NCBI GenBank assembly: GCA_007134775.1
Contig: SLKC01000071.1
Span: 1-64,000, forward strand
Origin: Ectothiorhodospiraceae bacterium
GTDB lineage: Bacteria; Pseudomonadota; Gammaproteobacteria; XJ16; Halofilaceae
Direction: 5' to 3'
Length of the DNA: 64,000 bases
Part shown: piece after piece, positions 18,015 through 26,414 of the stretch
How positions within the stretch are numbered: the first letter of the stretch is position 1
How the letters are laid out: each line of letters begins with the position of its first letter
The notes under the pieces: model-generated
Told to the model about the DNA's origin: nothing
What the model saw: only the letters and a program-made list of their open reading frames with translations
The model's database searches: none
Translations under genes and position numbers: made by a program

Positions 18015-18805
18015 GGCCGTTGCTGCTTATCGGCATCGCCGCGATGGCCCTCGCGCTCGCGGCATGCAGCGGCACACGGAGCATGGGCTCCGCGTTTGAG
18101 CCGGAGTACTACAAGGTCCGCTCCGGCGATACGCTTTATGCAATCGCCTGGCGGTATGGCCGGAATGTGGAGGACCTGATTGCGTGGAACCGACTCGACT
18201 CGCCGGATGAACTCGCGGTCGGGCAGCGCGTGCGCCTCTATCCGCCCAGTGGGTTCGAACGCTCCGACGCGACGGTCGAAGATCCAGCGCGGGAGCGGGT
18301 TGCCGTGGACGAGGCCGCAGGCGTTCCGGATCCGGCACCCGATCCCGCTGACCAGCGCGAATCGCATGCGGACAACGAAGGGGATGCGTCCCGGCAGACG
18401 CCCGGCGGGGAGATCACAGCGACCGGGGCGGCCGAGCGCTGGGACTGGCCGGCACGCGGGGAGATCGTCGGCACATTCGAGGACGGGCTCGTCTACGGGC
18501 GGGGGCTCGATATCGCCGGCGAGGAGGGCGAGCCGGTCCGCGCCAGCGCGGGCGGGGAAGTGGTCTATAGCGGCGAGGGTCTGCAGGCCTATGGGCCGTT
18601 GGTCATCATCCGGCACTCTGGCGAGTATCTCAGTGCCTATGCCCACAATCGCCGTTTGCTGGTCGAGGAAGGAGATCGGGTCGAAGTCGGTGAGCCGATC
18701 GCGGAGATGGGGTTGGCGAACGGTGACCGGCCGCTGCTCCACTTCGAGATACGGCGCGAGGGTTCACCCGTCGACCCCCTCAACTACCTGCCGGCACGGG
18801 ATTGA
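17987..18805 (+). CDS. nlpD: LysM/M23 lipoprotein NlpD (amidase activator)
   Basis: 272 residues from GTG 17987, overlapping yqaA by 28 bases; TTG 18020 is an alternative start. Basic n-region RRLR, hydrophobic core, and lipobox LAAC indicate an outer membrane lipoprotein. A LysM domain (YYKVRSGDTLYAIAWRYGRNVEDLIAWN) is followed by an acidic linker and an M23 domain (GLDIAGEEGEPVRASAGGEVVYSG, YLSAYAHN, LLHFEIRREG). NlpD-type M23 domains are usually catalytically degenerate and activate AmiC at the septum. In many gammaproteobacteria rpoS follows nlpD; here a minus-strand gene follows instead. Confidence 0.9.
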   Translation: MAVLAVRRLRPLLLIGIAAMALALAACSGTRSMGSAFEPEYYKVRSGDTLYAIAWRYGRNVEDLIAWNRLDSPDELAVGQRVRLYPPSGFERSDATVEDPARERVAVDEAAGVPDPAPDPADQRESHADNEGDASRQTPGGEITATGAAERWDWPARGEIVGTFEDGLVYGRGLDIAGEEGEPVRASAGGEVVYSGEGLQAYGPLVIIRHSGEYLSAYAHNRRLLVEEGDRVEVGEPIAEMGLANGDRPLLHFEIRREGSPVDPLNYLPARD

Positions 18806-18825
18806 GCGGGCCCTGGGCGCAGGGC

Positions 18826-19203
18826 CTACCCCTCGATCATCAGCAGGGCCGCTGCCACACGCCGGTCTTCGGCCATCAGGACGTTATAGGTCCGACAGGC
18901 AGCCGCGGTGTCCATGATCTCCAGGCCGACACCCTGGCGAGCCATCGCCGCGATCAGACGTGTGTCGGGGAGCTGCTGGTGGCGCCCCGTACCGAGCAGC
19001 ACAATCTCGCGATCGCGCTCGACAAGCGCAGCGAAGTCGTCGGCCGTGATCTCGTTCAGCGCGGGGGCGGCCCAGGGCGAGATCAGTTCCTCGGGCATGA
19101 TGACCAGCGGCTCACGGTAGACGGTCTCATTGACTGTGACCGAGCCCGTGTCGTAGGCGCGGATGCGGTTGGACGCCGCGCCGATCTCGCGATGGAGTTC
19201 CAT
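18826..19203 (-). CDS. Mth938-like (DUF498/Xcc1710-type) domain protein
   Basis: 125 residues from ATG 19203 (MELHREIGAASNRIRAY). The conserved features are YREPLVIMPEELISPWA, the EIVLLGTGRHQQLP turn and GVGLEIMDTAAACRTYNVLMAEDRRVAAALL. This is the Mth938 fold, homologous to the mitochondrial complex I assembly factor NDUFAF3, but the bacterial proteins have no assigned function. It faces nlpD tail to tail (20 bases) and diverges from the aminotransferase gene. Confidence 0.85.
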   Translation of the reverse strand: MELHREIGAASNRIRAYDTGSVTVNETVYREPLVIMPEELISPWAAPALNEITADDFAALVERDREIVLLGTGRHQQLPDTRLIAAMARQGVGLEIMDTAAACRTYNVLMAEDRRVAAALLMIEG

Positions 19204-19377
19204 GCCTTGCCGTTTCCCGAACGAATGCTGGTAGTCGTGGCGACAGGATAACAGAGTGCGGGGTCGCGGCCCTTTTGCGCGACGGCGAAAGGCATTTTCC
19301 ATGCCTTAGGGCCTGCGTTGATCGTGCTTCACGGGTTATACTGGATCGTTTGATGCCGAACCCGTAACGGAGTGCCC

Positions 19378-20583
19378 GTGGAGACCCGCTTCCACCGGAT
19401 CGAGCGCCTGCCTCCCTACGTCTTCAATATCGTCAACGATTTGAAGGCAGCCGCGCGTGCACGAGGCGAGGATATCGTCGATTTCGGCATGGGCAACCCG
19501 GACCAGCCCACGCCGCAGCACATCGTCGATAAGCTCACCGAAGCAGCCCAGCGCCCGGATACCCACCGCTACTCGGTATCCCGCGGTATCCCGCGGCTGC
19601 GGCGCGCGATCACGCGCTGGTATGGCGAGCGCTTCGGCGTCGATCTCGACCCCGATTCGGAGGCGATCGTCACCATCGGATCCAAGGAGGGACTGGCCCA
19701 TCTCGCGCTGGCGACCACGGGGCCGGGCGATGCCGTGCTTGTGCCCAACCCCGCCTATCCGATCCATCCCTACGGCTTCGTGATCTCGGGTGCCGATATC
19801 CGCCACGTGCCGCTGACACCGGAGGTCGACTTCTTCGCCGAGCTGGAGAAGGCGATCACCGACTCCTGGCCGCGGCCGAAGATGCTGGTACTGAACTTCC
19901 CCGGGAACCCGACCGCCCACACGGCGGATCTGGCGTTTTTCGAGCGTGTGATCGAAATCGCCCGCGAGCACGGCATTTGGGTGGTCCACGACATCGCCTA
20001 CGCGGAGATCGTCTTCGACGGCTACCGCGCGCCCTCGATCCTGGAGGTCCCCGGGGCGCGCGACCTGGCGGTGGAGTTCTACTCCCTGTCCAAAACCTAC
20101 AACATGCCCGGCTGGCGCGTCGGCTTTGCCTGCGGCAACGCCGATCTGATCTCCGCGCTGGCGCGGATCAAGTCCTATCTCGACTACGGCATGTTTACCC
20201 CGATCCAGGTCGCGGCGATTCATGCTTTGGAGAGTGACCAGCGCTGTGTCGACGACATTCGGGCGATGTATCAGCGTCGCCGTGACGTGCTCTGTGACGG
20301 ACTCAATGGCATGGGCTGGGCGGTGGAGAAGCCGCAGGCGACGATGTTTGTCTGGGCGCGGATCCCGCCGCCCTACCGTGAGCTCGGTTCGCTGGAGTTC
20401 GCCAAGAAGCTGCTGGCGGAGGCGAAGGTGGCCGTTTCGCCGGGCATCGGGTTTGGTGACTATGGCGACGACCATGTCCGTTTCGCCCTGATCGAGAACG
20501 AACACCGTACACGTCAGGCCCTGCGCGGGCTGCGCACGATGTTCCGGCGGGACGGACTGCTGGCACAGCAACAGACGACTTAA
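19378..20583 (+). CDS. alaC: AlaC-like aminotransferase (alanine transaminase family)
   Basis: 401 residues from GTG 19378, spaced 5 bases from CGGAG; GTG 19372 overlaps that ribosome site. Fold type I aminotransferase with [19 protein letters not shown], the PLP lysine Lys239 in [15 protein letters not shown] and the C-terminal Arg in [13 protein letters not shown]. Very similar in motifs to E. coli AlaC, which makes alanine from pyruvate and glutamate. A TATACT hexamer is at 19337-19342, with no good -35. It precedes hom by 13 bases, a common pairing, so aspartate-family amino-acid supply is the context. Assignment within the subfamily is by similarity. Confidence 0.88.
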   Translation: METRFHRIERLPPYVFNIVNDLKAAARARGEDIVDFGMGNPDQPTPQHIVDKLTEAAQRPDTHRYSVSRGIPRLRRAITRWYGERFGVDLDPDSEAIVTIGSKEGLAHLALATTGPGDAVLVPNPAYPIHPYGFVISGADIRHVPLTPEVDFFAELEKAITDSWPRPKMLVLNFPGNPTAHTADLAFFERVIEIAREHGIWVVHDIAYAEIVFDGYRAPSILEVPGARDLAVEFYSLSKTYNMPGWRVGFACGNADLISALARIKSYLDYGMFTPIQVAAIHALESDQRCVDDIRAMYQRRRDVLCDGLNGMGWAVEKPQATMFVWARIPPPYRELGSLEFAKKLLAEAKVAVSPGIGFGDYGDDHVRFALIENEHRTRQALRGLRTMFRRDGLLAQQQTT

Positions 20584-20596
20584 GGAGGCGTGCTGA

Positions 20597-21907
20597 GTGG
20601 AACCGGTAAAGATCGGCCTGTTGGGCCTGGGAACTGTCGGCGGCGGTACCTATAACGTGCTGCAGCGCAATGCGGAGGAGATCGCGCGTCGCGCCGGCCG
20701 TGACATCATCGTCAGTCACGCCTCGGTGCGCAATCCCGCGCGCGTGGAGGCCCTGGGGTTGCGCGATGTGCGCCTGTCCGAGGATCCGGCGGCGGTGGTC
20801 GACGATCCCGAGATCGAGGTGGTGGTGGAGCTGCTGGGGGGCACGGAGCCCGCACTGAGCCTGATCCTCCGGGCACTGGAGAATGGCAAGCACGTGGTCA
20901 CGGCGAACAAGGCGTTGATCGCGATGCATGGTAACGAGATCTTTGCCGCTGCCCATCGCCGCGGTGTCATGGTGGCCTTTGAGGCGGCCGTCGCTGGTGG
21001 CATTCCGATCATCAAGTCGGTGCGCGAGGGCTTGGCGGGCAACGAGATCCGGTGGGTCGCCGGTATCATCAACGGCACCGGCAACTTCATTCTCAGCGAG
21101 ATGCGCGATCACGGCCGCGACTTTGCCGATGTGCTCGCCGAAGCGCAGCGCCTGGGGTATGCCGAGGCCGACCCGACCTTCGACGTCGAGGGTGTCGACG
21201 CCGCGCACAAGCTGACCATCCTCGCGGCGATCGCCTTCGGCATGCCGCTGCACTTCGAGGACGTGTATACCGAGGGTATCAGCGGTGTGACGCGCGAGGA
21301 TGTTGGTTACGCCGAGCAACTGGGTTACCGCATCAAGCACCTCGCCATCGCGCGCCGGGCTGAGGGGCGGGTGGAGCTGCGCGTGCATCCGACGCTGGTG
21401 CCCGAGAAGCGCCTGATCGCACACGTCGACGGGGTGATGAACGCCGTACAGATCCAGGCCGATGCGTTGGGCCCGACCCTCTACTATGGACCCGGGGCGG
21501 GGGCCGAGCCGACGGCTTCAGCCGTGGTCGCGGACCTTGTCGATGTCGTGCGTACGCTGACGTCCGATCCGGACAATCGCGTGCCCCATCTGGCGTTCAA
21601 ACCCGACCAGGTGGTCGATCTGCCGATCCAGCCCATGGAGGAGATCGAGACCGCCTACTATCTGCGCCTGCAGGCCGTGGACCGCCCCGGCGTCATGGCC
21701 CAGGTATCGGCGATCATGGGGGATCTGGACATCTCGATGGAAGCGATCCTGCAGAAGGAGCCGGCCGCGGGCGAGACCACCGTGCCGCTGATCATGCTCA
21801 CGCGCCGTGTTCGCGAGCAGCGCATCAACGAGGCGATCCGCCGCTTCGGCGAACTCGACGCCATCGTGGGCGAGATCCAGCGCATCCGTGTCGAAACCCT
21901 GGGCTAG
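20597..21907 (+). CDS. hom: Homoserine dehydrogenase
   Basis: 436 residues, GTG start with AAGGAGG (20582-20588) 8 bases upstream. Reduces aspartate semialdehyde to homoserine for threonine and methionine. N-terminal NAD(P) site GLLGLGTVGGGTYNVL, central FEAAVAGGIPIIKSVREGLAGN and the catalytic INGTGNFILSEM region, and a C-terminal ACT domain (about 350-430: YLRLQAVDRPGVMAQVSAIMGDLDISMEAI) that implies feedback by threonine. Monofunctional, with no aspartokinase fused. thrC follows after 31 bases. Confidence 0.96.
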   Translation: MEPVKIGLLGLGTVGGGTYNVLQRNAEEIARRAGRDIIVSHASVRNPARVEALGLRDVRLSEDPAAVVDDPEIEVVVELLGGTEPALSLILRALENGKHVVTANKALIAMHGNEIFAAAHRRGVMVAFEAAVAGGIPIIKSVREGLAGNEIRWVAGIINGTGNFILSEMRDHGRDFADVLAEAQRLGYAEADPTFDVEGVDAAHKLTILAAIAFGMPLHFEDVYTEGISGVTREDVGYAEQLGYRIKHLAIARRAEGRVELRVHPTLVPEKRLIAHVDGVMNAVQIQADALGPTLYYGPGAGAEPTASAVVADLVDVVRTLTSDPDNRVPHLAFKPDQVVDLPIQPMEEIETAYYLRLQAVDRPGVMAQVSAIMGDLDISMEAILQKEPAAGETTVPLIMLTRRVREQRINEAIRRFGELDAIVGEIQRIRVETLG

Positions 21908-21938
21908 CCACTAGGACACCGCACGACGAGGAGTCATC

Positions 21939-23081
21939 ATGCCGTTCCGCCATCGCTATACCGGGTTGATCGAACGTTATCGTGACCGCCTGCCGATCGC
22001 CGACGATACCCGGATCATCAGTCTGGGCGAGGGCAACACGCCCCTCATCCGGCTGAATAACCTGCCAACGGTGCTCGACTGCGATGTCGACCTTTACGTC
22101 AAGTTCGAAGGTCTGAATCCGACGGGGTCGTTCAAGGATCGCGGCATGACGATGGCCGTGACCGATGCCGTGAACAAGGGCTCGCGGGCACTGATCTGCG
22201 CCTCGACGGGTAATACCTCGGCGTCGGCCGCCGCGTATGCCGCGCGTGCCGGCATCGCCGCGTTCGTGTTGATCCCGGATGGCAAGATCGCCCAGGGCAA
22301 GCTGGCGCAGGCCCGGATTCACGGGGCGACGGTGATCCAGATCAAAGGCAATTTCGATGCCGGCATGCGTCTGGTGCGGGAGGTCGGCGAGGTCGCCCCT
22401 GTCAGCATCGTCAATTCGATCAACCCCTATCGGCTGCAGGGGCAGAAGACGGCGGCGTTCGAGATTATCGAGGAGCTCGGCAGCGCGCCCGATTATCACT
22501 GCCTGCCTGTGGGCAATGCGGGCAACATCACGGCGCACTGGATCGGTTACTGCGAGTGTGCCGGTGTCGGTGACGCGACACTCACAGAAGCCTGTGCATT
22601 CTGTGGCGGGCAGTGCCGCTTCGCTCAGGCCCTGGTGCAAAAGCGCCCGCGGATGCTGGGCTACCAGGCCACCGGCAGTGCGCCCTTCCTGCGTGGAGAA
22701 CCGGTGAGCGAGCCCGATACCGTCGCAACCGCTATCCGCATCGGCGATCCGCAATCCTGGGCCGCCGCGCAGGCTGCGCGACAGGAGTCCGATGGCTGGT
22801 TCGCCGAGGTCAGCGACGACGAGATTCTGGCTGCACAGCGCACCCTCGCGGAGACGGAGGGTATCTTCTGCGAGCCCGCTTCGGCGGCATCCGTGGCCGG
22901 GGCTATGCGCGATGTCCGTAATGGGCGCATCGCGCTAGGCAGCCGTGTCGTGTGTACACTGACGGGGCATGGACTGAAAGACCCCGATGTCGCGATCGCC
23001 CAGGCGGAGCGGCCGGTGCTGGATGTCCCGCCCGAGAAGGAGGCGGTACGGCGCGCGATCCTCGACAACCTGCCGAGCTGA
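21939..23081 (+). CDS. thrC: Threonine synthase with Cys-rich insertion
   Basis: 380 residues, PLP-dependent conversion of O-phosphohomoserine to threonine. PLP lysine is Lys66 in GSFKDRGM; the phosphate-binding CASTGNTSASAAAYAARAG and VGNAGNITAHWIGY follow. Between that last motif and RPRMLGYQATGSAPF there is an insertion of about 20 residues beyond the usual spacing, containing Cys205, Cys207, Cys219, Cys222 and Cys226, a possible metal-binding knuckle. The rest is ordinary. Forms the hom-thrC unit with the upstream gene. Two small stem-loops (23113-23132, 23134-23147) lie after the stop without a T-run. Confidence 0.95.
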   Translation: MPFRHRYTGLIERYRDRLPIADDTRIISLGEGNTPLIRLNNLPTVLDCDVDLYVKFEGLNPTGSFKDRGMTMAVTDAVNKGSRALICASTGNTSASAAAYAARAGIAAFVLIPDGKIAQGKLAQARIHGATVIQIKGNFDAGMRLVREVGEVAPVSIVNSINPYRLQGQKTAAFEIIEELGSAPDYHCLPVGNAGNITAHWIGYCECAGVGDATLTEACAFCGGQCRFAQALVQKRPRMLGYQATGSAPFLRGEPVSEPDTVATAIRIGDPQSWAAAQAARQESDGWFAEVSDDEILAAQRTLAETEGIFCEPASAASVAGAMRDVRNGRIALGSRVVCTLTGHGLKDPDVAIAQAERPVLDVPPEKEAVRRAILDNLPS

Positions 23082-23221
23082 GAACTGGCGGGGCATTGGT
23101 GGGCGGGTGACCGAGCCGGTTGGTGGTGGCTCGACCGCTAGCGCGGTGCCGCCCCTGAAGCCGATGCCGTGAGCGCGACGGTCCGCCCCTCTGCTACGGC
23201 TTCAACAATGGATGCGAGATC

Positions 23222-23398
23222 ATGCGCGCTTTTCTTGTCCTGATCGTGGTCACGGGCCTGCTGATTTGGGCTGCCCTGCAGGTTCCCAAGGATCGTGTGG
23301 AGATGCGCGTGCTGCGCAATGCGCTTTTCATCGCGGCCGGTATCTTCGGGGCCCTGCTCCTCTCCGCCATGCTGCAGGCGCTCTTTGTGTCCGAGTGA
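23222..23398 (+). CDS. Small two-helix membrane protein, unknown
   Basis: 58 residues (ATG 23222) and too short for most ORF cut-offs. It has two hydrophobic segments, residues 3-19 (AFLVLIVVTGLLIWAAL) and about 35-54 (LFIAAGIFGALLLSAMLQAL), joined by a charged loop (VPKDRVEMRVLRN). Its stop TGA overlaps the GTG start of the following peptidase (GTGA at 23395-23398), so it is probably translated and coupled. I do not recognise a family. Confidence 0.6.
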   Translation: MRAFLVLIVVTGLLIWAALQVPKDRVEMRVLRNALFIAAGIFGALLLSAMLQALFVSE

Positions 23399-23946
23399 GT
23401 CCGGTTGTGGACAACGAAACAGAGCGTCTGCAGGGCCTGCACGCGGAGCTCGGCATCCCTGCCGATTATGGGCAGCGCAGCGGTCTGCCGCGGATTCCGG
23501 AAGCGGCCGTGACGGTGGTTGTCGGCGCGAGACCCGATGGTAGGGAGCACCGCCTGGCGCCGCTTGCCGCGGCGGCCTGGAGCACACTGGTCGCTGCGGC
23601 CGAGCGCGACGGTGTCCAGTTGCTGTTGCTGTCGGGATTCCGATCGCTCGAATACCAGGGCCGACTGATCCGGCGCAAGCTCGAGCAGGGAGGGACGCTG
23701 GACGAGGCGCTGACCGTGCTTGCCGCCCCCGGATACTCCGAGCATCACAGCGGCCACGCCGTGGATATCGGAACTCCCGGGTGCGCAGCGTTGTCGACTT
23801 CGTTCGAGAAAACGCGTGCGTTCGCCTGGTTGAATCGGCATGCAGGGCACCACGGTTTCCGCCTCTCCTATCCCCGAGCAAACGGTTACGGGATCATCTA
23901 TGAGCCGTGGCACTGGGCGCTCGAGCCACTTCCCGGAACAGGCTGA
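23395..23946 (+). CDS. VanY-like D,D-carboxypeptidase (peptidase M15B)
   Basis: 183 residues from GTG 23395. Zinc peptidase of the VanY/DacY type: LLSGFRSLEYQGRLI, the zinc motif SEHHSGHAVDIG (His and Asp ligands), and EPWHWAL with the third His. It would trim terminal D-Ala from peptidoglycan stem peptides. No signal peptide is seen from this start, so the site of action is uncertain; the small membrane protein upstream might be relevant. An in-frame upstream extension to 23212 overlaps that membrane gene and is rejected. The NRDE gene follows 9 bases later. Confidence 0.85.
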   Translation: MSPVVDNETERLQGLHAELGIPADYGQRSGLPRIPEAAVTVVVGARPDGREHRLAPLAAAAWSTLVAAAERDGVQLLLLSGFRSLEYQGRLIRRKLEQGGTLDEALTVLAAPGYSEHHSGHAVDIGTPGCAALSTSFEKTRAFAWLNRHAGHHGFRLSYPRANGYGIIYEPWHWALEPLPGTG

Positions 23947-23955
23947 GCCGCACCC

Positions 23956-24684
23956 ATGTGCCTCGTGGTGATCGCCCGCCCAACCGCACCCTCGCCGTGG
24001 GAGCTCGTAATCGCGAGCAACCGCGACGAACGCCATGATCGCCCCGCCGACGCACTGCACTGGTGGCCCGACGCGCCCGCGATCGCCGGTGGCAGGGATC
24101 GCCGCGCGGGCGGGAGCTGGTTTGCGGTTGCGCGCGACGGGCGTTTTGCCGCAGTGCTCAACGCCGCGGGACCGGCACGCCCGGATGCCCCGTCGCGCGG
24201 ATCCCTGGTTACGCGTTTCTTGGGGACGCCGGGAGCAACGCCCGCCGAACTGCAGGCGCAGGCATCGCGCTACACGGGCTTCCACGCCCTGCTCGGGGAT
24301 CCCGCTGAGGTGACCTATGTGGCGCGCGATGCGCGCGCACCGCGTGCCATGACTGCGACGCTGATCGCCTGCGGCAACGCCGGGATCACCGAGCCGGGCC
24401 CCCGCGTGGGGCGCGCCGCCGATGGCGTCGCCCGCTCTGTCGATGCCGGTGATCCGGTCCCCGCCCTTTTTGCGGTCCTGGCTGATTCGACCGATCCCGG
24501 TGCAGGAACCGGTGACACGCGCCCCGTGTTCATCCGTGGGGAGGTATTTGGGACGCGCTGCAGCTCTGTGCTCGTGGCCGAGCGTGCGAGCGGGCGGGTC
24601 GCGGTGCACGAGCGTCGTTTCGACGCCGCTGGCGTCTGCCGCGGGGAGCGCACACTGGCCTGGCGCAGGGGACGGCGCGCATGA
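23956..24684 (+). CDS. NRDE family protein (TANGO2-like)
   Basis: 242 residues. Cys2 after the initiator Met and the NRDE motif at residues 22-25 define the NRDE/TANGO2 family, an Ntn-hydrolase-like fold; in eukaryotes TANGO2 is tied to lipid and heme handling, but the bacterial role is unknown. AGGRDRRAGGSWFAVARDGRFAAVLN and the C-terminal GTRCSSVLV stretch are typical. It overlaps the tamA start by 4 bases (ATGA), so it is in the tamAB transcript. Confidence 0.88.
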   Translation: MCLVVIARPTAPSPWELVIASNRDERHDRPADALHWWPDAPAIAGGRDRRAGGSWFAVARDGRFAAVLNAAGPARPDAPSRGSLVTRFLGTPGATPAELQAQASRYTGFHALLGDPAEVTYVARDARAPRAMTATLIACGNAGITEPGPRVGRAADGVARSVDAGDPVPALFAVLADSTDPGAGTGDTRPVFIRGEVFGTRCSSVLVAERASGRVAVHERRFDAAGVCRGERTLAWRRGRRA

Positions 24685-26414
24685 GCGCTCGCGCGCTCGC
24701 GGCAGTGCTCGGTCTGCTGTTCCTGATCGTGAGCATGGGGGGGGCACACGCCGCTGTCGAGGTCCGTGTCGAGGGCGTCGACGAGGAGGCGGAGCGCAAC
24801 ATTCGCGCGTTCCTGCAGATCGTCCGGTTGTCGGCGGACGATGATGTCCGGGCCGATCGCGTGCGCCGGGCGCATCGGCGTGCTCCAGAGCAGATCCGGG
24901 AGGCCCTCGAGCCGCTCGGTTACTATCGTCCGCAGGTCGATAGTGAACTCAAGCGCGAGGAGGATCGCTGGCTGGCGACCTACACGGTCGATCCGGGCGA
25001 TCTACTGCGCTTTACCGAGATCGATGTACGGCTCACCGGCGAGGGCGTCGACGATGGCGCCTTTCGCCAAGCAGTCGACAACCTCGCGATTGGTGAAGGG
25101 GATCGCGTCCACCATGGCCGTTACGAACAGGCCAAGCGCGATCTGCAGTCGCTAGCCGTGCGGCGGGGCTATTTCGATGCGCGCTGGGAAATGCGCCGGC
25201 TGCTCGTCGATCCCGCCGCAGGGCGCGCGGAGGTTGCGCTGCACATGGACACGGGGCCCCGGTATCGCTACGGGGCGATCGCGTTCGAGCAGGACATCCT
25301 CGATGACGATTTCCTGCGCCGCTATCTGCGCTTTGCCGAGGGCGATCCCTATGACCGCCGCGACCTGCTCGATCTGCAATTCATGCTCGGTGACAGTGAC
25401 TATTTCGACGCCGTTGATGTCGTCGCCGACCGCGATGGGGCGGACACGAAGCGGGTGCCAGTGAGGGTGCAGACCGAGCCGCGGGCACGGGATCGCTACA
25501 CCTGGGGAATCGGCTGGGGTACGGATACCGGGGCCCGTACGCGCGTGGGCTGGGAGCGGCGCCGGGTCAACCGGCAGGGACATGGCTTCGAAGTCGAAGG
25601 CGAACTCGCCGAAGTGCGTCGCCGATTCGGGGTTGCCTATACGATTCCACTGGGCCGCCCCGACCGCGAGCGCCTCATCCTTGATGCCCGATTTCGTCGC
25701 GAGGAGTTCGGTGATGGACTCTCGCGGACGAACGAGGTGGGTGCTCGCCGGGTGCGCTCCTACAGCCGCTGGCAGCTCACGGAAGGCGTACTGTTCGAGC
25801 GCTCGCGCGACACGCTCGGCGATTTTCGCGAGACCCGCCAGATCATCGTGCCGCACCTCGGTCTCGAACAACGCCAGCGCGATGACGCGGTCTATCCCTC
25901 CCGCGCCTACCGCTTCAATATCGATCTGCGGGGTTCGACCAGAGAGCTGGCTTCTGACGTGAATTTTGCCCAGATTCGTATCGGCGCTAGCTGGGTACGC
26001 AAGATCCTGCCCCGCACCCGCATCCTGACCCGTGGTGAATGGGGCGCGTCAGCGGTCGGCGAGGTCGGCCGGCTGCCACTGTCGCAGCGCTTCTTCACGG
26101 GGGGCGATGCCACGGTGCGCGGCTTCTCCTATCAGTCCCTGGGGCCGCGCAATGAGGATGGTGATGTCATCGGCGGACGTTACTTGACGACCGCGAGCAT
26201 TGAGCTGGAGCGCTTGGTTGTAGGCAACTGGGGCGCGGCGATCTTTACCGATGCGGGCAATGTCGCCAACGAGCGGCGCATGTCACTGGAGCAGTCGGCC
26301 GGTGTGGGTGCTCGCTGGCGCTCGCCCGTGGGCATGTTGCGCGTCGACGTGGCGCAGTCCTTGACGACGGATGATAGTCCAAGATTGCATCTGAGCTTGG
26401 GGGTCGATCTGTGA
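24681..26414 (+). CDS. tamA: Outer membrane translocation/assembly module protein TamA
   Basis: 577 residues. Signal peptide residues 1-26 (ending GGAHAA), three POTRA domains to about residue 265, then a 16-strand Omp85-type beta-barrel with the RGF-type substrate motif (GGDATVRGFSYQSLGPR) and a C-terminal strand ending HLSLGVDL. TamA works with the inner-membrane-anchored TamB in outer membrane protein and lipid traffic. It overlaps tamB by 4 bases. Confidence 0.93.
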   Translation: MSARALAAVLGLLFLIVSMGGAHAAVEVRVEGVDEEAERNIRAFLQIVRLSADDDVRADRVRRAHRRAPEQIREALEPLGYYRPQVDSELKREEDRWLATYTVDPGDLLRFTEIDVRLTGEGVDDGAFRQAVDNLAIGEGDRVHHGRYEQAKRDLQSLAVRRGYFDARWEMRRLLVDPAAGRAEVALHMDTGPRYRYGAIAFEQDILDDDFLRRYLRFAEGDPYDRRDLLDLQFMLGDSDYFDAVDVVADRDGADTKRVPVRVQTEPRARDRYTWGIGWGTDTGARTRVGWERRRVNRQGHGFEVEGELAEVRRRFGVAYTIPLGRPDRERLILDARFRREEFGDGLSRTNEVGARRVRSYSRWQLTEGVLFERSRDTLGDFRETRQIIVPHLGLEQRQRDDAVYPSRAYRFNIDLRGSTRELASDVNFAQIRIGASWVRKILPRTRILTRGEWGASAVGEVGRLPLSQRFFTGGDATVRGFSYQSLGPRNEDGDVIGGRYLTTASIELERLVVGNWGAAIFTDAGNVANERRMSLEQSAGVGARWRSPVGMLRVDVAQSLTTDDSPRLHLSLGVDL

